Source: Thermoplasmatales archaeon
GTDB lineage: Archaea > Thermoplasmatota > Thermoplasmata > Thermoplasmatales > Thermoplasmataceae
Direction of reading: 5' to 3'
DNA: 64,000 bases
Assembly: GCA_014874365.1 (NCBI GenBank)
Contig: JACWAH010000024.1
Coordinates: 62,001 to 126,000, forward strand
The notes below the pieces were generated by a model. The model was given only the letters and a program-made list of their open reading frames with translations, was not told where the DNA came from and searched no databases. This document shows positions 51,951 to 60,539 of this stretch, one piece after another. How positions within the stretch are numbered: position 1 is the stretch's first letter; each line of letters opens with the position of its first letter. Both the position numbers and the translations under genes were made by a program.

Positions 51951-52772
51951 ATGGAATTTTCCAAGAGAGAGCCATCAAGATGGATTTTTTCACGGGAACT
52001 TAAGGATTCCAGCCAGATTGAGGAATCAGGACAGGATGAAAGGCTTCGTCCCTACATCATAACACCACTGGGCACAAAAGTAAAGAGGATAATGGTTTGC
52101 GGCCTGATAACGTCAGCCACTTCCGAAGAGGCTTCCACAAAAATAGTGATCTCTGACCCGGTTGGATCGTTCTATGTTTCTGCATCTTCAGCAGGTTTCA
52201 ACGAACTGGTTCGTACAGAAATGCAGCAGTTCAAGACCGGTGATCTCGCGCTTATTATGGGAAGGGTAACGCATTTCAAGACTGAAGATGGAGCTTTTCT
52301 TTTCACCGTAAATCCTGAAAGGATCTGGACCGCGACGGATCACATCAAGAAATTCTGGAATGCCAGGGCTTTGAGAATAGCTTCTAGAAGGCTTTTGGCA
52401 ATCAGGGAAGTGCAGAAGAGCCCAAACGCTACAGTGTCAAACATTTCCAAGCTCGGCTACGCCAGGGAAGAAGCAGAATTTGCCATTAACGCAGTTTCAA
52501 AGTACCCGGATTATGATTTCGAAAAGTTGCTAGAAGCTGTGAGCACTTCGGTGTCGAAAGACCAGTCTGGAGAACTTGTGGAAGCCAAGAAAGTGGTCCT
52601 TGAAATTATCAGGAAGAGAAGTGACGATTCAAAAGGCGTAACTTACGAGGAAATAGTAAAGGGTGCGAATGAACTGGGTATAGAAAAGAAAACGGTAGAT
52701 GATTCCCTTAATGGACTGGGAAACGACGGCGACATTTTTGAGGTGTCGTTGAAGAGATTCAAAATTGTGTAG
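51951..52772 (+). CDS. RPA-associated OB-fold protein (RPA32-like, COG3390)
   Basis: A 273-aa partner of RPA1: an OB fold (about 30-135; KRIMVCGLITSATS, TKIVISDPVGSFYVSAS, LALIMGRVTHFKT) and a C-terminal winged helix (about 205-273; GVTYEEIVKGANELGIEKKTVDDSLNGL in two pieces), similar to eukaryotic RPA32. It lies 6 nt after rpa1. Such proteins form complexes with the large subunit on single-stranded DNA. It is followed by two small coiled-coil genes. Confidence 0.88.
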   Translation: MEFSKREPSRWIFSRELKDSSQIEESGQDERLRPYIITPLGTKVKRIMVCGLITSATSEEASTKIVISDPVGSFYVSASSAGFNELVRTEMQQFKTGDLALIMGRVTHFKTEDGAFLFTVNPERIWTATDHIKKFWNARALRIASRRLLAIREVQKSPNATVSNISKLGYAREEAEFAINAVSKYPDYDFEKLLEAVSTSVSKDQSGELVEAKKVVLEIIRKRSDDSKGVTYEEIVKGANELGIEKKTVDDSLNGLGNDGDIFEVSLKRFKIV

Positions 52773-52774
52773 AA

Positions 52775-52969
52775 ATGGTTTCCGACGCTATTTTCAACAG
52801 GATACGGCGAGAGATAACGTACTTTCGAAAGAAATCAGAACAGATGAAGAAGGAATCCAGCAGTTTGGAAAAAGTAATTACCTTTAACAAAAACATACTG
52901 GAAAACAATATGAGGGAGCTTGATGAATCGGCGATTATCATCGAGACCATGAGGAGATTGATCAAGTGA
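52775..52969 (+). CDS. Small coiled-coil protein A in the RPA operon
   Basis: A 64-aa, highly charged, helical product (RIRREITYFRKKSEQMKKES, then ITFNKNILENNMRELDES). Heptad-like hydrophobic spacing suggests a coiled coil along its full length. It begins 2 nt after the RPA32-like gene stop and overlaps the next gene as GTGA at 52966. I do not recognise a family; a structural or regulatory partner of the RPA complex is a guess from gene order. Confidence 0.65.
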   Translation: MVSDAIFNRIRREITYFRKKSEQMKKESSSLEKVITFNKNILENNMRELDESAIIIETMRRLIK

Positions 52970-53313
52970 AAGACCAGGACATTCTAATGGCTTCCAAGCT
53001 GCTCCATTTGAATGAGGATGAGGTGAACGAACTCAGAACTAATGCTGAAGCTTATGAAGGAGAGATATCAGAACTGATAGATGCATACTCCGAATATTCC
53101 GCGACTATGGAGAAGAAACTGGCGATCGATTCAGAATATTCCAGCCTGAACTACAAGCTCTATGAAAGTTTCATGGAAGTCCATAAAAATGCAATTATTA
53201 TCAGCGCCCTGAGATCCGAGTGCTCGATAAAAAAGATCGACCTGGGGGGCGAAGCAGATAATAAAATAAAAAGGATTCTAGAAAAATACCTGATTATCAA
53301 GAAATTTTACTAG
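52966..53313 (+). CDS. Small coiled-coil protein B in the RPA operon
   Basis: A 115-aa acidic helical protein (LHLNEDEVNELRTNAEAYEG, ELIDAYSEYSATMEKKLA) with a more conserved-looking end (IISALRSECSIKKIDLGG and KRILEKYLIIKKFY). The GTG start overlaps the preceding stop. With protein A it could form a hetero-coiled coil. There is no known family. It ends 1 nt before the convergent gcvPB stop, leaving no room for a separate terminator. Confidence 0.65.
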   Translation: MKDQDILMASKLLHLNEDEVNELRTNAEAYEGEISELIDAYSEYSATMEKKLAIDSEYSSLNYKLYESFMEVHKNAIIISALRSECSIKKIDLGGEADNKIKRILEKYLIIKKFY

Positions 53314-53314
53314 A

Positions 53315-54739
53315 TCACCATTTCAGTTTAAGATCCCTGGCCGCTTTCACTTCGTCTACCCTTCCAACTGAAGTGTTTTTAGGCATCTGTTTGAGATTCT
53401 CGATCGGCTCTGACGCAGCGTTTATCATGGCATCCACATATGCATCTATTTCGGCTTTGCTTGCTGATTCAGTTACCTCAATCATCAACGCCTCATGAAC
53501 GGTAAGAGGGAAGTAGATGGTTGGAGAATGGAAACCCATGTCAAGCAGATACTTCGCAATATCCAGGGCTCTTCTACCGGTTTTCTCTGATGAGACCGCA
53601 ACTTCATGTTTCTTTACGCCGCCGTTCGGAACTTCATAGGTTCCGGCAATTCTCTTCGTAAGGTAGTTCGTGTTCAGAACCGCAGATTCACTGACTTCCT
53701 TTAAACCATCTGACCCGTTGCGTTTTATATATGCCCAGGCCCTCAGAAGCACTCCAAAGTTGCCGTAAAACCCGGCAATCTTTCCAATGCTGTGTTTCAT
53801 CGAGTAATCGAGAACATAATTACCGTCACGCAGTCTTACTATGGGTGAAGGAAGATATTCCTTCAGTTCCCCTCTAACTCCGACTGGACCAGCTCCCGGG
53901 CCCCCACCTCCATGGGGAGTTGCAAAAGTTTTGTGAAGGTTGAAATGGGTTATATCGAACCCCATCTTTCCTGGAGCAGTTTTCCCAAGGATAGCATTGA
54001 AGTTAGCTCCGTCATAATAAAGAAACGCCCCAGCGTCGTGGATTATCCTGGCAATTTCCTCAATCCTGCCTTCAAAAATACCGAGTGTATTCGGGTTTGT
54101 GATCATAAACGCTGCAGTTCTTTCCGATATTGCGGCTTTAAGGGCATCCACGTCCACCGTTCCATTCTCGTTTGATGGTATCTCAACCGTTTTGAAACCA
54201 CCCATTGCAGCTGAGGCTGGATTGGTACCATGTGCAGAATCTGGAATTAGTATTTCGTCCCTTACATCCGCTTTTCCGGCATTTTCAAAAAATTTCTTTA
54301 TTATTCTGATTCCTGTAAACTCCCCCTGCGCACCCGCAAGTGGCTGGAGCGAAACTTCATCCATGTGGGAAATTGCCTTCAGCATCTCCTGTAACTCGTA
54401 CATTATCTGAAGAGATCCCTGCATCATGGGCTCATCTGTTTGCGGGTGCAACTCGGAAAATTCCGGTATTGCAGCAATCTTGTCCGCATATTTTGGGTTG
54501 AATTTCATTGTGCATGAACCCAGAGGGTACAGACCGGTATCAACAGAAAAATTCATTTGAGAAAGGCGCGTGAAATGTTTTATGACATCGTATTCTGACA
54601 CGTCCGGAATCGGAACGGTCTCTCTTCGAAGCTCCTTTGGTAACCAATCCGGAAGATCCTCATGCCTGGAAAAGAACGTAGAACCGGAGTGGTAATCCCT
54701 TATGAAGGGTTCATCATACCTGGCTTGCCTGAATCCCAT
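53315..54739 (-). CDS. gcvPB: Glycine dehydrogenase (decarboxylating) subunit 2
   Basis: The PLP-binding half of the split P-protein of the glycine cleavage system (474 aa). The PLP lysine is in DITHFNLHKTFATPHGGGGPG near residue 265; SAHGTNPASAAMGGF and LYYDGANFNAILG are also family-typical, as is the N-terminal LGSCTMKFNPK. It decarboxylates glycine together with GcvPA. The ATG overlaps the gcvPA stop as TGATG at 54739. Kbl/Tdh supply glycine from threonine; the H-, T- and L-proteins are not in the window. Confidence 0.95.
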   Translation of the reverse strand: MGFRQARYDEPFIRDYHSGSTFFSRHEDLPDWLPKELRRETVPIPDVSEYDVIKHFTRLSQMNFSVDTGLYPLGSCTMKFNPKYADKIAAIPEFSELHPQTDEPMMQGSLQIMYELQEMLKAISHMDEVSLQPLAGAQGEFTGIRIIKKFFENAGKADVRDEILIPDSAHGTNPASAAMGGFKTVEIPSNENGTVDVDALKAAISERTAAFMITNPNTLGIFEGRIEEIARIIHDAGAFLYYDGANFNAILGKTAPGKMGFDITHFNLHKTFATPHGGGGPGAGPVGVRGELKEYLPSPIVRLRDGNYVLDYSMKHSIGKIAGFYGNFGVLLRAWAYIKRNGSDGLKEVSESAVLNTNYLTKRIAGTYEVPNGGVKKHEVAVSSEKTGRRALDIAKYLLDMGFHSPTIYFPLTVHEALMIEVTESASKAEIDAYVDAMINAASEPIENLKQMPKNTSVGRVDEVKAARDLKLKW

Positions 54740-56061
54740 CAGTTACCACCTATGGAATCAACCAGATATTCAATATCAGCCTCTGTTGTAGCCTCGCTAA
54801 CTGAAAAGAAATAATGCTGTTTGTCGTTGTAGGTAAGCAACCTATCCGCAGACAGCCCCCCCGCAATGCAACTGTCGTGCAGTTTAGTTTTCAGTGTTTC
54901 CTCTTCAATCGGGATTTTCAGCATAACATCTGAGAATGGATTATGCTTAAATTCAAAAGTTCCAGTTCTTTTCCTTGAAAACGCGTCTATCAGAGATTTG
55001 GCGTTCTTCATTGTCTTGGAGGCCACAGTCCTGAGTCCGGACGGGCCAACTGTTGACAGGTAACTCAGTGCCGCAAGTGACATCAAAGCCTGATTCGAAC
55101 ATATGTTGCTCATGGCCTTTTCTCTCCTTATGTGCTGTTCCCTCGTCTGAACAGTCATAACAAACGCCCTGTTTCCATTTACATCGGAAGTTTCTCCAAT
55201 TATTCTCCCCGGTGATTTCCTCAGGTATTCCTTGCTGAAGGAAAACAGGCCTACGTACGGCCCACCAAGGTTAAGATGAATGCCAAGCTGCTGCCCCTCC
55301 CCCACTGCGATGTCCGCTCCGTAATCGCCTGGGGGTTTAATTGCGCCAAGGCTGATCGGGTCATAATAAACTATCAGGAGTGCACTCTTCTTCATCCCGC
55401 TTAACTTTAGAACGTTGGAGTCCATTATTCCAAGCGAGTTAGGGTTTTCCGCAACTATTCCGAATGTCTTTTCCGAAATTTTAGATTCAATATCCTGGAG
55501 GTCGATCATGCCGGTTACCGGGTCTATGTTGTAAGTCCTGATCTTTACAGGCAAACCGGCCAGATAATTCTTCAATACGCTCAGCCTGTTCTTATAAGTA
55601 ATTGAAGGGATAAGCAACTCATCTCCCTGTGAGCATCTGTATGCCATTCTTGCAGCTTCTCCAAGCGCAGTAGGACCGTCATACATAGATGAATTAGTCA
55701 TGTCCATAGAAGTGAGATCGCTGATTATGCTCTGATACTCGAATAAAACCTGAAGCATTCCCTGAGAAATTTCCGGCTGGTATGGTGTATAGGCTGTCTG
55801 GAACTCCCCCATCGATGTTATTGTATCCACTACAGAGGGGATGATCCTTCGGTAAGCTCCTGAACCAAGGAAGTTAACGCATCTGGCAGCAGCATTCTTC
55901 TTAGAAATAGATTCTGCTTTTCTAAGGAGATCGTACTCTTCTATTCCCCGTTCAATCCTTAAATCATTGATTCTGGATGTTTGTGGAATATCAGCAAAAA
56001 GTGGATCCGTCGAACTTATCGATAAAAAATTTAACATCTCGGAGCTATCCTTTTGGGACAT
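54739..56061 (-). CDS. gcvPA: Glycine dehydrogenase (decarboxylating) subunit 1
   Basis: The N-terminal-half subunit of split glycine decarboxylase (440 aa). Typical motifs: FLGSGAYRRIIPSVVD, FQTAYTPYQPEISQGMLQVL, TSMDMTNSSMYDGPTALGEA, and the ADIAVGEGQQLGIHLNLGGPYVG region given in part; the latter replaces the PLP-lysine site of the other subunit. The start ATG at 56061 has an in-frame ATG (MLNFLSIS) eight codons in, which is closer to the usual beginning. It is in an operon with gcvPB. Confidence 0.94.
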   Translation of the reverse strand: MSQKDSSEMLNFLSISSTDPLFADIPQTSRINDLRIERGIEEYDLLRKAESISKKNAAARCVNFLGSGAYRRIIPSVVDTITSMGEFQTAYTPYQPEISQGMLQVLFEYQSIISDLTSMDMTNSSMYDGPTALGEAARMAYRCSQGDELLIPSITYKNRLSVLKNYLAGLPVKIRTYNIDPVTGMIDLQDIESKISEKTFGIVAENPNSLGIMDSNVLKLSGMKKSALLIVYYDPISLGAIKPPGDYGADIAVGEGQQLGIHLNLGGPYVGLFSFSKEYLRKSPGRIIGETSDVNGNRAFVMTVQTREQHIRREKAMSNICSNQALMSLAALSYLSTVGPSGLRTVASKTMKNAKSLIDAFSRKRTGTFEFKHNPFSDVMLKIPIEEETLKTKLHDSCIAGGLSADRLLTYNDKQHYFFSVSEATTEADIEYLVDSIGGN

Positions 56062-56097
56062 GCTCCGGGATTACAAGGATAAATATGCTTTTACTGC

Positions 56098-56367
56098 TTA
56101 TTTATATTTCACTTTGCTGGATGCCCTGAAGACGAATTTCCTCTTTGCAGGAACATCTATAATTTTCTTGGTCTGAGGGTTTCTTGCCTTTCGTGGGCTC
56201 TGTTTTCTTCTCTCGAAAATTCCAAAACCTGCGAGGTTTATCTTGGATCCCCTGTCTGCTTCGGATATAATTGTGTCCAGGAAGTTCTTTATTACTCCTC
56301 TGGCCACGCGCTGTGTGGTGTTCGTCTTCTTCGATACGTTTTTAGATATTTCGCTTATACCAACCAT
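56098..56367 (-). CDS. HU-family DNA-binding protein (HTa-like archaeal chromatin protein)
   Basis: A roughly 89-aa bacterial-type HU/IHF protein: MVGISEISKNVSKKTN (helices 1-2), VIKNFLDTIISEADRGSKINLAGFGIF (saddle), the DNA-binding arm RRKQSPRKARNPQTKKII, and a VFRASSKVKYK end. In Thermoplasma the homologue HTa packages the chromosome and replaces histones, so this gene is a lineage marker. The ATG at 56367 starts the conserved part; the frame opens at 56394. The upstream region is extremely AT-rich with a 17-bp inverted repeat. Confidence 0.93.
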   Translation of the reverse strand: MVGISEISKNVSKKTNTTQRVARGVIKNFLDTIISEADRGSKINLAGFGIFERRKQSPRKARNPQTKKIIDVPAKRKFVFRASSKVKYK

Positions 56368-56401
56368 TGGGTTACACCCAAAAAGAATATACACATAATA
56401 C

Positions 56402-56490
56402 TATTTAAATATTTTTATTGCGGTATTACTGGACGGTGTTAAATTACACGTTTTGTGCTATTACACATTTATCATAAAAATATTTAAATA
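56402..56490. promoter_or_regulatory. Long inverted repeat in the HTa promoter region
   Basis: TATTTAAATATTTTTAT (56402-56418) is perfectly mirrored at 56474-56490, 55 bp apart. The interval holds GTGTTAAATTACAC-like and TTACACA motifs (56436-56467), and another TTACAC lies near 56373. Each arm contains a TATTTAAATA box, so twin promoters or a paired regulator site are possible. Confidence 0.65.
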
Positions 56491-56606
56491 TTAATATTTA
56501 CGTCATAAATGGTTGATTCTGCGCTTTTTTTGGGAACTAGCATCATTGCGGACCAGCAATCCGTCTAAGGAAAGAACGATTATATACGGACTCAATATAG
56601 TCACAA

Positions 56607-57428
56607 GTGAAACTAATAGAGAATTGGTTTTCAGAACGCTATTCAGACAACCTCCAACTGTCTTTCAGGGTCAAGGACCAGTTGCTCTCTGTGAAGACAG
56701 ATTTTCAGAGGATTGACATTTTTGACACATACGACTTTGGCAAATTACTGACAATTGACGGGACCGTCCAAATGGCTGAAAATGACGAATACATTTACCA
56801 CGAAATGATCACTATGGTCCCTTATTACATGGCCGAAAAAGTGCCAGAGTCCGCGCTTGTGATTGGAGGAGGTGACGGTGGAGCGGCACTCAGATTGCTG
56901 GAGCTCGGACTGAAAAGGATAGTAAACGTGGAAATCGACAACCATGTCGTGGAATTATCCAAGAGATTTTTTCCGGAAGTTTCTAAATCGTTCAGCAACT
57001 CTAAAGTGGAACTGATCATAGGCGATGGAATAAAATATGTATCCGAAACCAAGGAAAAGTTCGATATGATAATAATAGATTCAACTGATCCTGTGGGCCC
57101 TGCTGAAGGGCTATTCAGCCCGGCCTTTTACAAAAATGCTTCCCGAGCATTGAATAAAGGAGGAGTACTTGTCACGCAATCAGGATCGCCGTTCTATCAG
57201 CCATTTGCGCTGAAGAAGGCAAAAAAAGGAATGGAATCAGCATTTTCTGGATTTAAAACCTATGTTGCATTCATACCAACTTACCCCAGCGGATTCTGGT
57301 CATTTACCATGAATCCTACCGGCAGTAGAAAACTTGATACGGTCAAGACTGGAAAATATTTCAATAAGGAAATTCTCGAAGGAAGCTTCAAACTTCCCAC
57401 TTTCGTAAATGACATACTTCGGAGCTAA
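56607..57428 (+). CDS. speE: Spermidine synthase (polyamine aminopropyltransferase)
   Basis: Transfers aminopropyl groups from decarboxylated SAM to a diamine; MTA is the by-product, handled by mtnP at 48130. The 273 residues contain [39 protein letters not shown] (SAM-like site), [14 protein letters not shown], and [22 protein letters not shown]. The start is a GTG at 56607 with ATTATATA about 25 bp upstream, implying a leaderless mRNA. Agmatine-versus-putrescine specificity is not readable. It is convergent with the next gene (2 nt gap). Confidence 0.93.
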   Translation: MKLIENWFSERYSDNLQLSFRVKDQLLSVKTDFQRIDIFDTYDFGKLLTIDGTVQMAENDEYIYHEMITMVPYYMAEKVPESALVIGGGDGGAALRLLELGLKRIVNVEIDNHVVELSKRFFPEVSKSFSNSKVELIIGDGIKYVSETKEKFDMIIIDSTDPVGPAEGLFSPAFYKNASRALNKGGVLVTQSGSPFYQPFALKKAKKGMESAFSGFKTYVAFIPTYPSGFWSFTMNPTGSRKLDTVKTGKYFNKEILEGSFKLPTFVNDILRS

Positions 57429-57430
57429 GC

Positions 57431-57799
57431 TTACCTGACATTCCATTTTTTTGAGGCTTCAGCCAGTTTTTCCTCGTAAGCGGGTCCAAGACGTTTAGCA
57501 ATCTTCTGGACGTCCTTCAGGTTCTTGGTTAGTGACAGTTTTGTCCCCTTCTCGACGATAGTATAGAATTTTCTGGCATCCCTGGCAATGCTATAAAACA
57601 TATATCCGAACAAAACCGAGAAAATGAATGAACCAGTAAATATCCAGTATTCCCAGTTACCGGTTGATGTTAATGTCAGGCCAAAGCCCACAAGGGACGT
57701 GTTACCAAAGATAAGGTCGTTTCCACTCAAAACTAAAACTACAACGGCAACGGCGAGCAGTAAGAGGAGAATAATTGGTTTGAATTCCCTGATATCCAT
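57431..57799 (-). CDS. Small membrane protein of unknown function
   Basis: A 122-aa protein with two strong helices (PIILLLLLAVAVVVLVLSGND and EYWIFTGSFIFSVLFGYMFYSI) and a basic cytoplasmic C-terminal half (ARKFYTIVEKGTKLSLTKNL, then KLAEASKKWNVR) that looks helical. No family is recognised. The start ATG at 57799 precedes the first helix. It is convergent with speE and lies 58 bp after the ITPase stop, on the same strand, so it may share its transcript. Confidence 0.7.
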   Translation of the reverse strand: MDIREFKPIILLLLLAVAVVVLVLSGNDLIFGNTSLVGFGLTLTSTGNWEYWIFTGSFIFSVLFGYMFYSIARDARKFYTIVEKGTKLSLTKNLKDVQKIAKRLGPAYEEKLAEASKKWNVR

Positions 57800-57857
57800 T
57801 GAGATTCCATAATTAACCGGACATTTTAAAGTATTTGGCGATAGCCAGCATTTGACC

Positions 57858-58403
57858 TTATACTTCCGTTTGGATGTGTTCTATCATCCGGGAAAGGGCT
57901 CGTACCCGATGTGATATCGAGTTCTTCTCGTTGATGTCCATCTCTGCGAGAGTTCTCTCTTCTGCTTCCGGTATGAATATTGGATCATAACCAAAGCCAG
58001 AATTCCCTTTTGGAATGGACGAAATTCTTCCTTTTAGTATTCCCGTAAACTGTTTGATCTCACCCTTATAAAACAGTGTGGCGCATGTTTCGAAATAAGC
58101 AGGGGACCCTTGATAACCCAGTAATTTCAATATTCCGTTGTTTCCAATGGTCTTCTGAACGTAAGAAGCATACGGTCCCGGGAAACCGCCAAGATTTTCG
58201 ATGAACAACCCCGTATCTTCAATAAAGAAATCACCCTCAATCCTGCCCATAAGAGTTTCCATGCTCTTCAGGGAAATTCTGGTAACAGTGTCTTCCTGGA
58301 GCTCGTCATACTTCATCCTTATCCATTCAATCTTTATTCCCCTGGAATCCATGAAGTTCTTGATTTCCCTGTATTTGTGTTCGTTACTTGTTACGAGTTG
58401 AAT
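57858..58403 (-). CDS. Non-canonical purine NTP pyrophosphatase (ITPase, RdgB/HAM1)
   Basis: Hydrolyses ITP/XTP to keep deaminated purines out of nucleic acids. Motifs: EDTGLFIENLGGFPGPYASYV, GRISSIPKGNSGFGYDPIFIP, LAEMDINEKNSISHRVRAL. The first usual start (ATG, 58352) would omit the beta-strand and substrate loop IQLVTSNEHKYREIKNF, which is plainly encoded just upstream in frame. No ATG, GTG or TTG precedes it before the kae1 end. An ATT at 58403-58401 overlaps the kae1 TGA as TGATT, with AGGAGGT about 7 nt before; I place the start there, giving 181 aa. Confidence 0.85.
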   Translation of the reverse strand: MQLVTSNEHKYREIKNFMDSRGIKIEWIRMKYDELQEDTVTRISLKSMETLMGRIEGDFFIEDTGLFIENLGGFPGPYASYVQKTIGNNGILKLLGYQGSPAYFETCATLFYKGEIKQFTGILKGRISSIPKGNSGFGYDPIFIPEAEERTLAEMDINEKNSISHRVRALSRMIEHIQTEV

Positions 58404-59992
58404 CAGACATACCTCCTCCTGCTCTTCAGTAGCTCCAGCTTTTCTATCACTTTTATGTTGCCCCGATCGAGTTTATAATAAATCTCCTCAATTCTCTCAG
58501 GTCTCTCTATACCGTTATTTCTAAACGACTCTTCAAGCAGAAACAGGTCTGCAGCCTTATCTTCGTCGGAAGCGTCTACGGAACCCATGCTTGGATCAAT
58601 TAAAGTATATGTGCCATTGCTCCCAACAATGATGTTGCTTGTCGTAAGATCACCATGAGACAGATTGCTCTTATGCATAATATAAACAACGGATATCAGG
58701 TCTTGAAGCATTTGCTCTGGAAACTCCTCATGCAGCATCTCACGAAGCAGCGTGCCTTCTATTTTCTCCATGACTATACTGAACTCATCGCTTTTGTATC
58801 CGTAGATTATGGGTACGCTGATTCCAGAGGATTCCAGACGGTGAAGCACCTGAAATTCCTGTGCCATCCTGGACCGTCTTAACCTCAAGTCAAGATCCGC
58901 ATTTCTGTAGGATTTTGGCACACGCGTTTTATTAAGTGCGTTTCTCCCATTGTAGCTTAAACCTGACAGGACAGCTTCTGCTCCCGTCTCCTTATTCCCT
59001 GGTCTCCATTGATCGACGATCCAGGGGGCTGTTATCTCATCTATCCTGAATCTCTGGTTTATTCCTGTGTCCTTTAGATTGTGCGATCCGGTTGACTCAT
59101 AGACCAGGGCGCCGGCAATGGCGATCATTGCCCCATTATCGCCGCAATATTCAGGTTCGGCAGCATAATGGCCCACGCCGAGTTCATCTCCCAGCTTTTG
59201 GAACATTTCCCTGAATCTCCTGTTTGCAGCTACACCGCCAGTCAGAATAATTTCCTCTTTTGAAAGGTGTTTCAACCCCCTTTCAAGGCACTCAAGCACC
59301 ATTGAAAAACAGGTTTCCTGAACGCTGTAAGCGACATCTTCCATGCTTTTACCATCTGAAAGCAGTTTTTCTGCGGCGGTGAGTATACCGGAATACGCTG
59401 TATCCATGCCCTTAACAGAATAGGGCAGATCCAGCAACTCCTTTCCTTTCATGGCAAGTTTCTCCAAGGCAGGTCCGCCGGGAAATGGATACCCCATTCC
59501 GCGTGCCAGCTTGTCAAGCAAGTTCCCGAGGCCGATGTCCATCGTTTCGCCGAATACCCTGTATATGCCTTGACTGTGCATTATTACCTGTGTGTTTCCA
59601 CCAGAAACGTAAAGGAACGCAGGGTCTCTAAACCCGGATGCGAGTCTTGCAATTTCCAGATGACCCATTGCGTGGTTCACGCCTACTATTGGTTTATGAT
59701 AGCGCACGGAGATTGACCTGGCTGCTGTTGCTGCGACCCTAAGGCATGGCCCCAGACCCGGGCCCTTCGAGAAAGCTACAAGGTCTATTTCACCTAGGTT
59801 AACTGATGCATTATTGATTGCTTTATCCACAACTTCCTTTATGTAAATAAAGTGATGATTTGCGGCTTCTCTGGGATGTATGCCCCCTTTCTCTGGGACG
59901 AAAGTCTTGGAAACAGAAGACAGTATCTTACCGTCGCGGACTATCCCGGCTCCAATTGTGTGGGATGTCCCCTCGATACCTAGAGTGAGCAT
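58403..59992 (-). CDS. Fused Kae1-Bud32, tRNA t6A threonylcarbamoyltransferase with kinase
   Basis: Kae1 (about 1-325) transfers threonylcarbamoyl to A37 of ANN-reading tRNAs: GIEGTSHTIGAG, SFSKGPGLGPCLRV, GVNHAMGHLEIA (metal His pair), YVSGGNTQV, ILTGGVAANRRFR and YCGDNGAMIA. Bud32 (about 335-529) is the small kinase/ATPase: PKSYRNADLDLRLRRSRMAQE (Lys), SHGDLTTSNII catalytic loop and LIDPSMGS in place of the more usual DFG. The fusion is known in some archaea, including Thermoplasma. The stop shares one base with the ITPase start. These are KEOPS complex members; the other subunits are not in the window. Confidence 0.95.
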   Translation of the reverse strand: MLTLGIEGTSHTIGAGIVRDGKILSSVSKTFVPEKGGIHPREAANHHFIYIKEVVDKAINNASVNLGEIDLVAFSKGPGLGPCLRVAATAARSISVRYHKPIVGVNHAMGHLEIARLASGFRDPAFLYVSGGNTQVIMHSQGIYRVFGETMDIGLGNLLDKLARGMGYPFPGGPALEKLAMKGKELLDLPYSVKGMDTAYSGILTAAEKLLSDGKSMEDVAYSVQETCFSMVLECLERGLKHLSKEEIILTGGVAANRRFREMFQKLGDELGVGHYAAEPEYCGDNGAMIAIAGALVYESTGSHNLKDTGINQRFRIDEITAPWIVDQWRPGNKETGAEAVLSGLSYNGRNALNKTRVPKSYRNADLDLRLRRSRMAQEFQVLHRLESSGISVPIIYGYKSDEFSIVMEKIEGTLLREMLHEEFPEQMLQDLISVVYIMHKSNLSHGDLTTSNIIVGSNGTYTLIDPSMGSVDASDEDKAADLFLLEESFRNNGIERPERIEEIYYKLDRGNIKVIEKLELLKSRRRYV

Positions 59993-60152
59993 TTTTTATG
60001 GATAACGATGTTTGTTATTTAAGAGGTGTTCACTGTCATTAATGGAGAATTCCAATGCGCTGATGCAAAAGAAGCTATTGGTAAGACCACTAGAGAACCG
60101 TTATTAACATGTTAAAAATCACTGGTGGCTATTTAACGGGTGAATTACACAT

Positions 60153-60539
60153 ATGGCGAAATCTTTAGCTGTCATTGCAGATAAGAAAACTGGAAAATCC
60201 TATAAAAGGGAAATATCCACGGATAATCTAAACTCTCTCACCGGCAGGAAGATCGGTGAAGAAATCGATGGTATATTTTTTGAATTGCCAGGGTATAGAA
60301 TGAAGATAACCGGTGGAACCACGATTGATGGGTTCCCAATGAGACAGGACCTGAACCAGCAGGGAAAGAGAAAACTCCTGATTCCTTATGGAAGTGGTGA
60401 AAGAGGTAAGAAGGGCATAAGGAGGAGAGTAACTTTCAGAGGGGCAATTGTTGGCCCAGACATTGCACAACTGAATCTTGTTATAGTCCAGTATGGACCT
60501 AGTGCAATTGAAGAAAGCGCTGTGAAGGAAAACGCATAA
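60153..60539 (+). CDS. rps6e: 30S ribosomal protein S6e
   Basis: A 128-aa archaeal/eukaryotic-type small-subunit protein: ADKKTGKSYKREI, GRKIGEEIDG, YRMKITGGTTIDGFPMRQDL and the basic GERGKKGIRRRVTFRGAIVG region. TATTTAA lies near -24 of the ATG at 60153. The stop overlaps the aIF2-gamma start as TAATG, the familiar archaeal pairing of these two translation genes. Confidence 0.95.
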   Translation: MAKSLAVIADKKTGKSYKREISTDNLNSLTGRKIGEEIDGIFFELPGYRMKITGGTTIDGFPMRQDLNQQGKRKLLIPYGSGERGKKGIRRRVTFRGAIVGPDIAQLNLVIVQYGPSAIEESAVKENA

